The notes under the pieces: generated by a model
Databases searched by the model: none
What the model saw: the letters and a program-made list of their open reading frames with translations, nothing else
Told to the model about the DNA's origin: nothing
Source: Prorocentrum cordatum
Lineage: Eukaryota > Sar > Dinophyceae > Prorocentrales > Prorocentraceae
Length of the DNA stretch: 22,500 bases
Direction of reading: 5' to 3'
NCBI GenBank assembly: GCA_963575745.1
Contig: CAUYUJ010020590.1
Coordinates: 25,001 to 47,500 of the forward strand
Part shown: positions 10,100 through 18,413 of the stretch, piece by piece
Position numbering within the stretch: the stretch's first letter is position 1
How the letters are laid out: the number at the start of each line of letters is the position of its first letter
Position numbers and translations under genes: made by a program

Positions 10100-11345
10100 G
10101 CCACGTCGGTTGTGTTATTGTTGCAGGAAGGGGAGAAGGAAGGGATGTGGAGGAATCCGGGCTGTATTCTCACTGCATTCTCATTGCTTTCCGATTGTGT
10201 TCCGATTGGTGGCAGAGAAGGGAGAGGGAGAGATTCCTATTGCTTTCCGAGTGCATTCCTATTGAATTCCCGTATGAGAAGGAGGAAGGGAGGGGCGGAG
10301 GAATCCCGATTGCATTCCTATCGCATTCTTATTGGACGAAGGGTCCTCCTCTCTCCTCTCTCTCTCTCCATTCGAATGCAAGCGCAATAGGATTGCAATA
10401 TGAAGGCAATAGAATCTCCTCACCGCCCTCCCCCTTCCTTACCTGCCGACAGGAATCCCGATTGCATTCCTATCGCATTCCTACGGGAAGAGGAAGGAGA
10501 TGGAGTGAGGTGGTCATCTTGTTTCTTTTTGCAGTCCTATTATAATTGCAGTGGAGGAGGTAGGAAGGATGAGGAGGAAGGGCTGAGGAGGCGGGAGGGG
10601 CAGCAGAAGCTTATCAGGAAAGCATGGAACAAGACAGAAAAAAGCTGGTGTCCTCAAAGGGCAAAACAGGAAAAACTAAAAAAGAGCGGCAGCAGACAAG
10701 GTTTGTGGTGTGTTCCTATCTTCCTCTGCGATCACACATGGTTCTTCCTGTTTTTCCAGCTTTCCCAATTGTCCTGGTAAGCTTCCGTGCCACCCCCTCC
10801 CGCAAGCGCAACAGGATTGCAATATGAAAACAATAGGACCTCCTCACCGCCCTCCCCCCTTCCTTCTCTCTCGATCGGAATTCCGTTTGCCTTCCGATCG
10901 CATTCCTGTTGGAAGAGGAGGGGGATGGAGTGAGGCAATCATTTTGTTTCTTATTGCGATCCTATCGTAATTTCATTGGAGGAGGAAGGATGTGGACGGA
11001 TGGCGGAGGAGGCGGGAGGGGCAGCGGAAGCTTACCAGAGAAACCAGAAAAACAGGAAAAACAAGAAAAACAAAAAAACAAAAAAAACATGCTTCCACAG
11101 GGAAAACAGGAGGAGCTAAGAAAACGACTGTCACAGGGTTCGTGACTGTTGCTTACTTCTCTTTGTGCAGACATATGGTTTTCCCTGTCTTTCCTGTTTT
11201 CCTGGTAAGTTGCCGCGCACCCCGTCCCTCCTCCACCCTTCTTCCTCCTCCTCTCCCTCTGCTTTCTAATGCAAGCGCGATAGGACTGCAACAAGAAAGC
11301 AGTAGGACCTCCTCGCCGCCCTCCCCCCCTCCTTCTCCACAGATA
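10100..11345. repeat. Tandem array of about 0.45-kb foldback units
   Basis: The anchor GCAAGCGCAAYAGGATTGCA and the CCTCACCGCCCTCCC that follows recur at about 10379, 10803 and 11272, spaced 424 and 469 bp. Each unit is itself an inverted repeat. In the last unit the left arm (about 10905-11080, with GGAAGCTTACCAG) pairs with the right arm (about 11190-11335, with CTGGTAAGTTGCC). The middle unit does the same, with GAAGCTTATCAGGA against TCCTGGTAAGCTTCC. The first part, 10100-10378, is a degenerate relative rich in ATTGCATTCC words. No gene is supported. Confidence 0.75.
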
Positions 11346-11363
11346 GGAATACCAATCCACAGC

Positions 11364-11384
11364 AACCGCCACCGCCGCCGCCGC

Positions 11385-11416
<32 letters not shown>

Positions 11417-11450
11417 TCGTCGTCGTCGTCGACGACGCCGTCAGACGCAA
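11364..11450. repeat. (CCG)n/(GTC)n triplet repeat
   Basis: CCG triplets interrupted by two GTC runs. Frames give poly-Arg or poly-Ala and are not called. Confidence 0.9.
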
Positions 11451-11997
11451 ACAGACTGAGGAACCAGAAACTTGAAGAGTGTCGCACTCAAGTCGCCAAA
11501 AGGAAGCCGCTTCCCTCGGATCCCTGCCCTGCCGCGGGGGGGGGGCGGAGGGGTCCCGGGTCGGGCTCGGACGACCGCCCCCCCTCGATCCACGGGGGGT
11601 CCCCAAGAGGTTCCCGGAGGGGGGGCGGTCGCCGGCGGGGGCCGGGCGTGCCGCCTTCGGGGTCGGCGGGCGCTTGCCGCAGGGCCTTCGCAGTCAGCAG
11701 CAGCAGCATCAGCAGCTGCAGCAGAATCATGATCGTCATCATCATCAGCATACTCCAGATGTCGTAATAAAAGGGAGGGGGTCTGGACCCTCCAAGACAA
11801 GCCATTTCAGACCCCCCCCCCGTGGGAGAACCCTCCAAAACGTCGTCCCCAGACCCCCCCAGGCCCTCCAAGATGGCCTGGAAGAGACCCCCCCGAAATG
11901 AGACCCCCCTCCCTTTATTACGAAATCCGGAGTAATCGTCAGCATCAGCATGCTCATCACTGTCCTCGTCCTGAGCATCCTCGTCGTCGAGGTTCCC
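11441..11997 (-). CDS. Possible acidic coding segment split by a MITE
   Basis: On the minus strand CGATCCAG|GGGAACCTC is followed by an acidic frame containing GNLDDEDAQDEDSDEHADAD, with mostly G/C-ending codons. The TA-flanked MITE at 11753-11932 interrupts it. Omitting the element and one TA, the same frame continues as YADDDDDHDSAAAADAAAAD and stays open to a stop at 11441-11443. With the element kept, the frame shifts. It could be the acidic tail of a real protein or just another in-phase GAT/GCT repeat. No family is recognised. Confidence 0.2.
11753..11932. mobile_element. Stowaway-like MITE with TA target duplication
   Basis: 180-bp element with inverted termini CTCCAGATGTCGTAATAAAA and CTCCGGATTTCGTAATAAAG (read inward), continuing through GGGAGGGGG and TCT for about 32 bp. 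It is flanked by TA at 11751-11752 and 11933-11934. CTCC ends with TA duplication are typical of Tc1/mariner-derived Stowaway-type MITEs. It sits inside a CAT/CAG run that becomes continuous again when the element is removed. Interior CCCTCCAA words repeat three times. Confidence 0.85.
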
Positions 11998-12105
11998 CTG
12001 GATCGTGGCCCGGAGGCACGTGCGTGGACGACGGGGGGGGGGGCAACGGGGGCGTCCCGGAAAGAAGCCAGCCGCAGCGGCGAGGGCAAAGGCCCCGAAA
12101 AAATC

Positions 12106-12106
12106 A

Positions 12107-12172
<66 letters not shown>

Positions 12173-12190
12173 GCGGCGGCGGCGACGAGG
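12106..12190. repeat. (GAC)n / (GGC)n triplet repeat
   Basis: GAC run of about 15 triplets followed by GGC/GAC mixtures. It gives poly-Asp, poly-Arg and poly-Thr frames, none called. Confidence 0.9.
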
Positions 12191-12244
12191 ACGACACGGA
12201 GGCCCGAGTGGGCCGAATAGGGGGGCTAGGAAGAGGGGTGTCAG

Positions 12245-12365
12245 CGCATCGTGGCCCGAGCACGTGCGCGGGCGAGAGGTGGGGGAGGGAGCGTGTCGAA
12301 TGAAGAGAAGAGGGCCAGGAGATCGGTGATCTTATGGCCCGCAGCCATGATGTCCACACGCGCCC
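12245..12365. mobile_element. Diverged fragment of family D
   Basis: Shares the order CGTGGCC, GCACGTGCGCGG, GAGATC, TATGGCCC and GCCATGATGTCCAC with the element at 21043-21238. Its ends are eroded. Plus and minus frames running right from here to about 12600 are protein-like but unrecognised. Confidence 0.5.
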
Positions 12366-12601
12366 CAGTCCTCACCCGCCTCTTCGACGCCTGGTGGCTC
12401 TCGGGTCAAGCTCTGGCATCCGGCGGCCGCTCGGGACGATGCGGGCTCCCCCCGACAGCTCTCGTCGAGGCGCAGCTTCTGGCAGGCGCCCCAGGCATGA
12501 GAACCGCCGAGAGTCCACGAAAACCTGCAGAAAAGACCTGCATACAGCAGATTTCGTCCCCACCCTCTCGTCAGATCCGAAATGTTAGAGGGCAGCACAA
12601 T

Positions 12602-13040
12602 CGGCTACACGTAAGAGTGGCCCTAGGCAAGAGTGACCCTTTGCGCGCGACTTTCGGGGGCCGCGGGGAGGCCAAACCCATGCGAACGACACACTGCTAT
12701 TGCGAAAGGTCACTCTTACGTGTAGTCGAAGCATAAAGGGCTCCTAGATGGGGTCCGAGTAGATGGGGTCGAAGGATCGCACCGCATCGCCAAAGCATCG
12801 GCGATGCATCGGCGACGTCGGCGACGCATCGGCGGCGTCGGCGTGGAGAAAATCGAGCTCCACACTGAGCCGCATCGCCGATGCATTGGTGATGCGGTGC
12901 GATCCTCCGACCCCATCTACTCCGACACGACCCCATCTGAGAGGCCTAGACTATCGCATCACGTTCGGTCATCTGGGAACCCGAATGTGCCCGCACCACA
13001 GGTCACTCGGGCGAAAGGTCACTCTTGCGTGTAGTCGAAA
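12602..13040. repeat. Repeated 29-bp module around a family A element
   Basis: A 29-bp module beginning GCGAAAGGTCACTCTTRCG and ending TGTAGTCGAA occurs at 12702-12730 and 13011-13039 with one difference. Inverted partners lie at 12604-12618 (CTACACGTAAGAGTG, exact) and 12628-12648 (partial). The two direct copies bracket the family A element. Confidence 0.75.
12737..12947. mobile_element. Foldback (MITE-like) element, family A copy 2
   Basis: The arms match for about 60 bp: AGTAGATGGGGTCGAAGGAT and CGCACCGCATCGCCAAAGCA on the left face ATCCTCCGACCCCATCTACT and TGCATTGGTGATGCGGTGCG on the right. It ends TCTGAGAGGCCT like the copy at 4182-4342 and shares its ATCGRGCTCCAC and GAGCCGCATCGCC core. 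Confidence 0.8.
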
Positions 13041-13049
13041 CAAGTGGCA

Positions 13050-13370
13050 CGCGTGCCCTGGCTCTTGCACCAAGGAGCTGCGAGGGACAGGAGGCTTTCG
13101 CCTCCTTCCTTCGGGAGTTTCCCTCTGTGGCCTGGGGGAGAGGACGAACGAGCGAACGACGACGACGAACGAAAATGAAGAGGTCCGAGCTCCAGAACGC
13201 AGCCGTGCAAGAGAATAATCACTACATCAACCGGAGCCCTCGGCCCCGAAAGGCTCCAAGGAGGAGCGCAAGAAGCCCCCCAAGAGGCACGCAAGACGCC
13301 CAAGAGACTCCCAGGACGCCCCCCATTCTCCAGGGATCCCCCGGCTCTCCGGAGGCCCCCTAAAGGATCA
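13050..13370. other. Unassigned sequence, one basic open frame
   Basis: A plus-strand frame (13025-13363) is Arg/Pro/Ser-rich in its second half, but its start overlaps the 29-bp repeat module and no domain is seen. I do not call it a gene. It lies downstream of the glutaredoxin stop on that gene's strand and could include its 3' untranslated region. Confidence 0.35.
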
Positions 13371-13553
13371 TCCTGCTCCTCCCCCTCCTCCTTCCCCTCC
13401 TCCTCCTCCTCCTCCTCCTCCTCCTACTCCTCCTCCTCCTGCTCCTCCTCCCCCTCCTCCTCCTGCTCCTCCTCCTCCTCCTGCTCCTCCCCCTCCTCCT
13501 CCTCCTCCTCCTCCTCCTCCTCCTCCTCCTCCTCCTCCTCCTCCTCGTCGTCG
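13371..13553. repeat. (CCT)n polypyrimidine tract
   Basis: CCT triplets with TGC and CCC interruptions. Together with the GGA tract at 13801-14270 it forms opposed complementary arms around the terminal glutaredoxin exon. Confidence 0.93.
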
Positions 13554-13763
13554 TAGTCCTCGTCTTCCGGGTCGGCGGCACCGGCCGTAGGGCCTTCTCA
13601 CCAACCACTACATCACCCGAGACCCCCCACTCGGACGCCCCCGACGAGGCGGGATCCCGGTCAGCGGGGGCCCGGGCCTCGCGGCCCTCGGGCCCTCGCA
13701 GGGGGGGCACGCCTGCCCGCGCGGCCTGCGCGGGGCAGGCTCGCACCCGCCGCGGGCGGCGCC

Positions 13764-13790
13764 TCACTCTTTGAGCACGTCTTTGAGCAC
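13764..13790 (-). CDS. Probable terminal exon of the monothiol glutaredoxin
   Basis: A 27-nt minus-strand segment follows GGCACAG and encodes VLKDVLKE then TGA. Joined to the previous exon it gives DSELSEVLKDVLKE, the short amphipathic C-terminal helix and length expected after the GGCD motif of glutaredoxins. Its acceptor reads AG|GTG, like the two upstream exons. It is preceded on the sense strand by about 470 bp of nearly pure (TCC)n, an exceptional polypyrimidine tract. The intron is 4623 bp and would use a GC donor. The evidence is the fit of frame, stop, splice signal and helix. The exon is too short for homology alone, so a transcript is needed to be certain. Confidence 0.6.
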   Translation of the reverse strand: MLKDVLKE

Positions 13791-13800
13791 CTGTGCCAGC

Positions 13801-14270
13801 GAAGGAGGGAGGGAGGGAGGGAGGACGAGGAGGAAGCAAGAGGAGGAGGCAAGAGGAGGAGGAGGAGGAGGAGGGGGAGGGGGAGGCGGAGGCGGAGGAG
13901 GAGGAGGAGGAGGAGGAGGAGGAGGAGGAAGAGGAGGGGGAGGAGGAGGCGGAGGAGGAGGGGGAGGGGAGGGGGATGGGGGATGGGGGAGGAGGAGGAG
14001 GAGGAGGAGGAGGAGGAGGAGGAGGAGGAGGAGGAGGAGGAGGAGGAGGAGGAGGAGAGAGGAGGAGGAGGCAGGAGGGAGGTGGGAGGGAGGAGGAGGA
14101 GGAGGAGGAGGAGGAGGTGGGAGGCAGGAGGTGGAGGAGGAGGAGGAGGAGGGGGGAGGCAGGAGGAGGAGGAGGAGGAGGAGGAGGAGGAGGAGGAGGA
14201 GGAGGAGGAGGAGGAAGGAGGGGGGGGAGGCAGGAGGAGGAGGGAGGAGGAAGAGGAGGGAGGAGCTCGA
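13801..14270. repeat. (GGA)n polypurine tract
   Basis: About 470 bases of nearly pure purine. On the glutaredoxin sense strand it is a (TCC)n tract ending eight bases before the AG of the last exon. Poly-Gly, poly-Glu and poly-Arg frames here are artefacts. Confidence 0.95.
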
Positions 14271-14880
14271 AGATCGACGATCGAAGCACGAGGGTCGAGG
14301 ATCGAGGGCCCGGCCTCGAGGACTGGGGGGGGGGGTCCAGGCTCGGGGGTCGACGGTCGGGGCTCCAGGCTCCAGGGTCGAGGGGCTCGAGGGCCCCGCC
14401 GCGGAGCGGCCTCGGGGCGTGGGCGACCCGGGCGCGGGAGGTCGGCCGAGGCTCGGGGGATTGAGGGCGGCACCTCGAGGGCCCAGGACCGAGGAGGGGG
14501 AAGAGGGGCAGCGAAGGAGGCGGCGGTGGAGGCTAGAGGAGGCTAGAGGAGGGGGGGAGGCGGCGGTGGAGGAGGCGGCGGTGGAGGCTAGAGGAGGGGG
14601 GGAGGAGGAGGTCTGGGTGAGGAGGAGCAGAAGGAGGAGGAGCAGAAGGAGGAGCAGAAGGAGGAGGAGGAGGAGGAGGCAGGAGGAGGAGGCAGGAGGA
14701 GGACGAGGAGGCAGGAAGAGGGAGAGGATTAGGAGGAGGCAGGCAGGCAGGCGGGAGGGGCGAGGAGAGGGGAGGAGGCGGGGGGAGGCGGGAGAGAGCA
14801 GGCCCTCCCGCGCCCGAGAGGGCTCGAGGAGCGGGGGGGCGGGGAAGGGAGGGTCGGGGCCCGAGGTCTGAGGGCCCGAG
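14271..14880. repeat. Purine-rich repeats (TCGAGG and GGCGGTGGAGGCTAGAGG types)
   Basis: 14271-14400 is rich in GATCGA/TCGAGG words. 14510-14610 repeats GGCGGTGGAGGCTAGAGG several times. 14610-14780 returns to GGA-rich sequence. Intronic for the glutaredoxin. Confidence 0.7.
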
Positions 14881-15480
14881 GATGGACAGTTTTTTGATGT
14901 GCGGGGCGAGAGCGAACCTCTTCCGCTAAGAGCTAGGCGGGCTACGCACAGCTTGAATTAGGGAGACCGGGCACAGGAAGGCGGGGCCTCAGGCGGCCAA
15001 GGCGGGCGGGGCCCGGGGAGCAGGCGGTGCCGAAGTGGATGTGCAGGAAAAAATCCAGGATGGACAGACGCCCCTTAAGTAAAGCGTGGTCTAGTGAAAA
15101 CGACCTCGGGCCCAAGCCTGGCGAGCGCCAGCCTGGAAAGTGACGACCGCGGCGCCCTCTCGAGAACCGAAAACTGACAATTCCCTAATCGACGTGTCAG
15201 GGTGGGATATCTGTCCATCCCCCGAAAATAGCGAACACTCACGCCACATTCATCTGTCAACGCCTCCCCCTCCCCCCAATGTTCAAAATTGGCGGCGGGT
15301 CTGATGAGTTGCACTGCGACCGCAGTCTCCCCCGCGCGTGCCAACTTTGAGTTTGGGAGAGGAGGGGGAGCGTTCAGTAATTGCTTCCCTCTACCGTCGC
15401 GGTGTTCGGACCATCGACGTCGTCGCCCTTCATCGCCATTTTTGGCGGCAGGCGAAGGGGGGAAGTGAGAAGGAGAAGGG
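14881..15480. other. Unassigned intronic sequence
   Basis: Ordinary-complexity DNA. GGATGGACAGA at 15059-15069 is exactly inverted at 15210-15220, a weak inverted repeat. An 89-codon minus-strand frame at 15075-15344 is of mixed composition but has no recognised domain and lies inside the inferred intron. Confidence 0.4.
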
Positions 15481-15535
15481 CTTCTCAGAGGGCGGAGGGA
15501 CTTCTCAGAAGCCGTCGCGCCTACTGAGAGGTTGT

Positions 15536-15645
15536 TTCTGTCTCCGGGGAAGGCTCAGAAAATTTCTCAGAAGGCCAGGGGACCTCCACGACTCCTGAGA
15601 AGGCCCGCCCCCTCTCACTTCCCCTCCTCGCTCGCCGCCGAATCT
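15536..15645 (+). repeat. Dispersed repeat family E, uninterrupted copy
   Basis: Contains TCTCCGGGGAAGGC, TTTCTCAGAAGGCC, CCTGAGAAGGCC and CACTTCCCCTCCTCGCTCGC. Related copies lie inverted at 21007-21318 (split by a family D element) and at 22145-22255. Confidence 0.7.
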
Positions 15646-15828
15646 TGGCGTCGGCGTTTGGCCGCGCTCTCTCGCCTGCTGCCACCCTCGGCAGCGCTTG
15701 GCTGCTCGGTCTGCCAACGCGTCCACTCGCATGCAGGGCTTCTGTGCGGTGCTGGACTGCACCTCTGGGGTCACCGCCCTCTGCCCCTGGGCGGCCCGGC
15801 CGGAGCGCGCCCCCGGGCAGGCCCGGGG

Positions 15829-15837
15829 GACTGGCTT
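15829..15837. repeat. 9-bp target site duplication, left
   Basis: GACTGGCTT, repeated exactly at 16031-16039 on the other side of the inverted-repeat element. Confidence 0.85.
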
Positions 15838-16030
15838 CATGTCGGGCGTGTCCCCCTACAGGGGGATTTTCGACGAAAAAACAAAAATACCCGAAAAATA
15901 CCCCCAAAAGATCAAAAAAAATACTCAAACAATAGTCCCCAGACTATGTTTGGAGTATTTTTGGACTATGTTTTGGGTATTTTTGATTTTTCGTCGAAAA
16001 CCTCCCTGTAGGGGGACAGGCCCGACATAA
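15838..16030. mobile_element. MITE with long TIRs and 9-bp target duplication
   Basis: 193-bp element. The left end CATGTCGGGCGTGTCCCCCT and the inward-read right end TTATGTCGGGCCTGTCCCCC continue as ACAGGG, GATTTTCGACGAAAAA and CAAAAATACCC for more than 50 bp. A/T-rich inner parts keep some symmetry. Exact GACTGGCTT duplications flank it. A 9-bp duplication is typical of Mutator-like elements; hAT elements make 8 bp. It encodes nothing, so it is non-autonomous. Confidence 0.9.
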
Positions 16031-16043
16031 GACTGGCTTTTGG

Positions 16044-16069
16044 GCAAGCAAGCAAGCAAGCAAGCAAGC
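16044..16069. repeat. (GCAA)n tetranucleotide repeat
   Basis: About six and a half copies of GCAA right after the MITE's target duplication. Confidence 0.9.
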
Positions 16070-16329
16070 GCGAACTCCGCCCAAGACGAAGGCAAAATCG
16101 CGACAACATCGGAAAGATACGAGTCCGAGAACCTCTGAGAACAGACAGGCTTGGAGGACGCGTCGGGCGCCGCCGCCGTTTTTCAGAGCGTCGCGCAACG
16201 CCCTGGGACCGTTCTGGAACGCTCTGGGAAGGACTTATCTCCATTCTGGGCCCGTCCGACCACCCCTGCAGGCCAGACGTCTGAAAAAGACGCTGGGGCT
16301 CAGGAACAGGACGTCTGCAGCCAGATGAT

Positions 16330-16527
16330 TGGGGGAACGAAGAGTGGCATAAACATAAAAACTCGGAGGTCCGCGCGGATTTCTTGGATCCGCGCTGGAC
16401 CCCCCTCCCTGGCGCGCGGAGCGCGCCAGGGGCGGCGCCGGAGGCGCCGCCAGGGGGCCCCAGCGCGGATCCGAGAAATCCGCGCAGACCTCCGAGTTCT
16501 TATGTTTATGTCACTTTTGTTCCCCTA
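16330..16527. mobile_element. Palindromic element with T-shaped fold and 5-bp duplication
   Basis: The arms 16330-16406 and 16452-16527 pair with about 88-90% match; both contain CATAAACATA, AACTCGGAGGTC and GCGCGGATTTCT. At the tip are two small perfect hairpins: CCCTGGCGCGC-GGA-GCGCGCCAGGG (16407-16431) and GGCGGCGCC-GGA-GGCGCCGCC (16431-16451). ATGAT lies at 16325-16329 and 16528-16532. Ends TGGGGGAAC and TAGGGGAAC read inward. Most likely a non-autonomous DNA transposon. Confidence 0.85.
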
Positions 16528-16710
16528 ATGATACCCCCCTGCGGGTGACTGACACCCCAGCGTCCATTTGGACCTGGGTGTAGGGTTCGCAGGTGCTCGC
16601 AGAATGTCTGACCCCGGACCTGGGCGAACCTCCAGCGTGCCAACCGCCATGAGATGAACCCCAGCGGGGGTGTCTAATACCCCAGCTTTCATCCATTGGA
16701 CCCGCAGGAG

Positions 16711-16940
16711 TACGATTGATGGACAAAATCCTGCACCACCCGCACGACCGGTGTGCCGGCGCAAACTTCAACCCGACCCCTGCTCCCGACCCTGTGTTGG
16801 TGAGCATCGTCAGCGGGGCGCAGGGTTTCGGCCAGTCGAAGATCGGCACATCGCGACGCAGCCCGGCAATAGTAGATTGGGGGCGCGGGGGGTCCCCAAC
16901 AATCGACATAGAAGGTGCAGGAGTTTGTCCATCAACCGTA
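16711..16940. mobile_element. TIR element with TA at both ends
   Basis: Left terminus TACGATTGATGGACAAAATC then CTGCACC. The right terminus (16914-16940), inverted, reads TACGGTTGATGGACAAACTC then CTGCACC. 25 of 27 bases match. Both ends begin with TA, which could be a TA duplication of a Tc1/mariner-type element. The interior is unrelated and non-coding. Confidence 0.7.
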
Positions 16941-17091
16941 GGGCTGCTCGCACCTCACAGAGCATGGAGCTGCCTGGGGCGAAAGACATTGTCCCCAGGG
17001 CCCAGGGGGTGGGGTCGAAAGCTCCCAAATCCAGCGCCTGGATGATTTTGCCAGTGGGGGCAAGGGGGCGGGGCGGAGAGGCTCACTCCTT

Positions 17092-17134
17092 TCTCTCTCT
17101 CTCTCTCTCTTTCTCTATCATTCTCTCTCTATAT

Positions 17135-17229
<95 letters not shown>
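17092..17229. repeat. (CT)n followed by a pure (GATA)n tract
   Basis: Interrupted CT run to about 17134, then about 23 uninterrupted GATA units (17137-17229). Confidence 0.97.
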
Positions 17230-17233
17230 TGTA

Positions 17234-17685
17234 TAGATTACATCCTCCTCCTCCTCCTTCTCCTCCTCCTCATCCTCATCTCCTCCTCCTCATCCTCCTC
17301 CTCCTCCTCCTCCTCCTCCTCCTCCTCCTCCTCCTCCTCCTCCTCATCATCCTCCTCCTCCTCCCTCTCCCCTCCTCCTCCTCCTCCTCCTCCTCCTCTC
17401 CTCCACTCCTCCTCTCCTCCTCCTCCTCCTCCTCCTCATCCACCACCTCCTCCTCCTCTCCTCTCCTCCTCCTCCTCCTCCTCCTCCTCCTCTCTCCTCC
17501 TCCTCCTCCTCCTCCTCCTCCTCCCCTCCTCCTTCCTCCTCCTCCTCATCCTCATCACATCATCATCATCATCAGCAGCAGCAGCAGCATCATCATCATC
17601 ATCATCATCAGCAGCAGCATCATCATCATCATCAGCAGCAGCATCATCAGCATCATCATCAGCAGCAGCAGCATCAACATAACCC

Positions 17686-17757
<72 letters not shown>

Positions 17758-17980
17758 ACAACATCAGCATTATCATCAGCAGCATCAGCACCATCATCAT
17801 TATCATCATCATCGTCATCATCATCATCATCTGCAGCAGCATCATCATCATCAGCAGCAGCATCATCATCAACATAACCCTCCTCATCATCATCATCATC
17901 ATCATCGTCATCATCAGCATCATCAGCAGCAGCATCAGCACCATCATCATTATCATCATCATCATAATCATCACCATCAC

Positions 17981-18039
<59 letters not shown>

Positions 18040-18085
18040 ACATCCACCTCCCCCCTCCTCCTCCTCGCCCCCCTCCCCTCATCCT
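17234..18085. repeat. CCT block, then CAT/CAG block with internal duplication
   Basis: 17234-17555 is CCT-rich. 17556-18045 is CAT with CAG, in one uninterrupted triplet phase. 18046-18085 is CCT-rich. Within the CAT part, AACATAACCCT occurs at 17676 and 17871, and AGCATCAGCACCATCATCAT at 17781 and 17931, revealing a duplicated block of 150-195 bp. The minus frame is poly-Asp/Ala. Confidence 0.93.
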
Positions 18086-18209
18086 CCTGCCTCCCCCCAC
18101 GCGCTGGAGCTCCAGGCAGTGAGCCCTCCGCTTCCCAGTCCCTGTCCTGTCCTAAACCTCTCCCAGCCCACATGCGCCCCTTCGCCCTTACCCCCCTGTC
18201 TGGCTCAAT

Positions 18210-18302
18210 ACGACGATGACGATGAACGACGACGATGAACGACGACGATGAAGCCGACGACGACGAAGAGGACGAGGACGACGACGACGACGACGACGAC
18301 AA
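18210..18302. repeat. GAC/GATGAAC repeats
   Basis: ACGACGATGA repeated three times, then a GAC run. Intronic for the glutaredoxin; on its strand it would read as poly-Ser if not spliced out. Confidence 0.85.
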
Positions 18303-18413
18303 TGAATCCTCCTCAGCCCCATTATCTCCCTCCTGTTCCTCCTTCTCCCCCTCCCCATCCCCTGCCCGCGCCGTCCCTCCCTGGCCGTGAGCTCTACTTC
18401 GGCCCGCGCGCGC

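Larger units (their letters stand above)
13791..18413 (-). other. Probable glutaredoxin last intron, GC-AG, 4623 bp
   Basis: Inferred from the phase-0 join of the penultimate and terminal exons. It contains the (GGA)n tract 13801-14270, unassigned sequence 14880-15480, three MITE-like elements, a GATA microsatellite, the CCT/CAT block 17234-18085 and a GAC block near 18210-18302. The donor is noncanonical (GC), which is common in dinoflagellates. Confidence 0.55.

Noticed and set aside
11145-11215. Short exon between CTTTGTGCAG and GTAAGT in the foldback array
   Set aside because: Good splice-like words, but they sit at the tips of foldback arms and are conserved as part of the repeat; the enclosed reading is low-complexity.
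12251-12736. 161-codon plus-strand frame of mixed composition
   Set aside because: It begins in a family D element fragment and ends in the 29-bp repeat module. An equally plausible frame exists on the other strand.
13360-14871. Gly/Glu/Arg-rich and Ser/Pro-rich proteins across the CCT and GGA tracts
   Set aside because: Pure repeat by-products; the real coding signal here is the 27-nt terminal glutaredoxin exon.
16330-16527. Integrated parvovirus-like terminal repeat
   Set aside because: Only the fold geometry is similar. There is no replication or capsid-like frame nearby, and flanking ATGAT repeats fit a transposon better.
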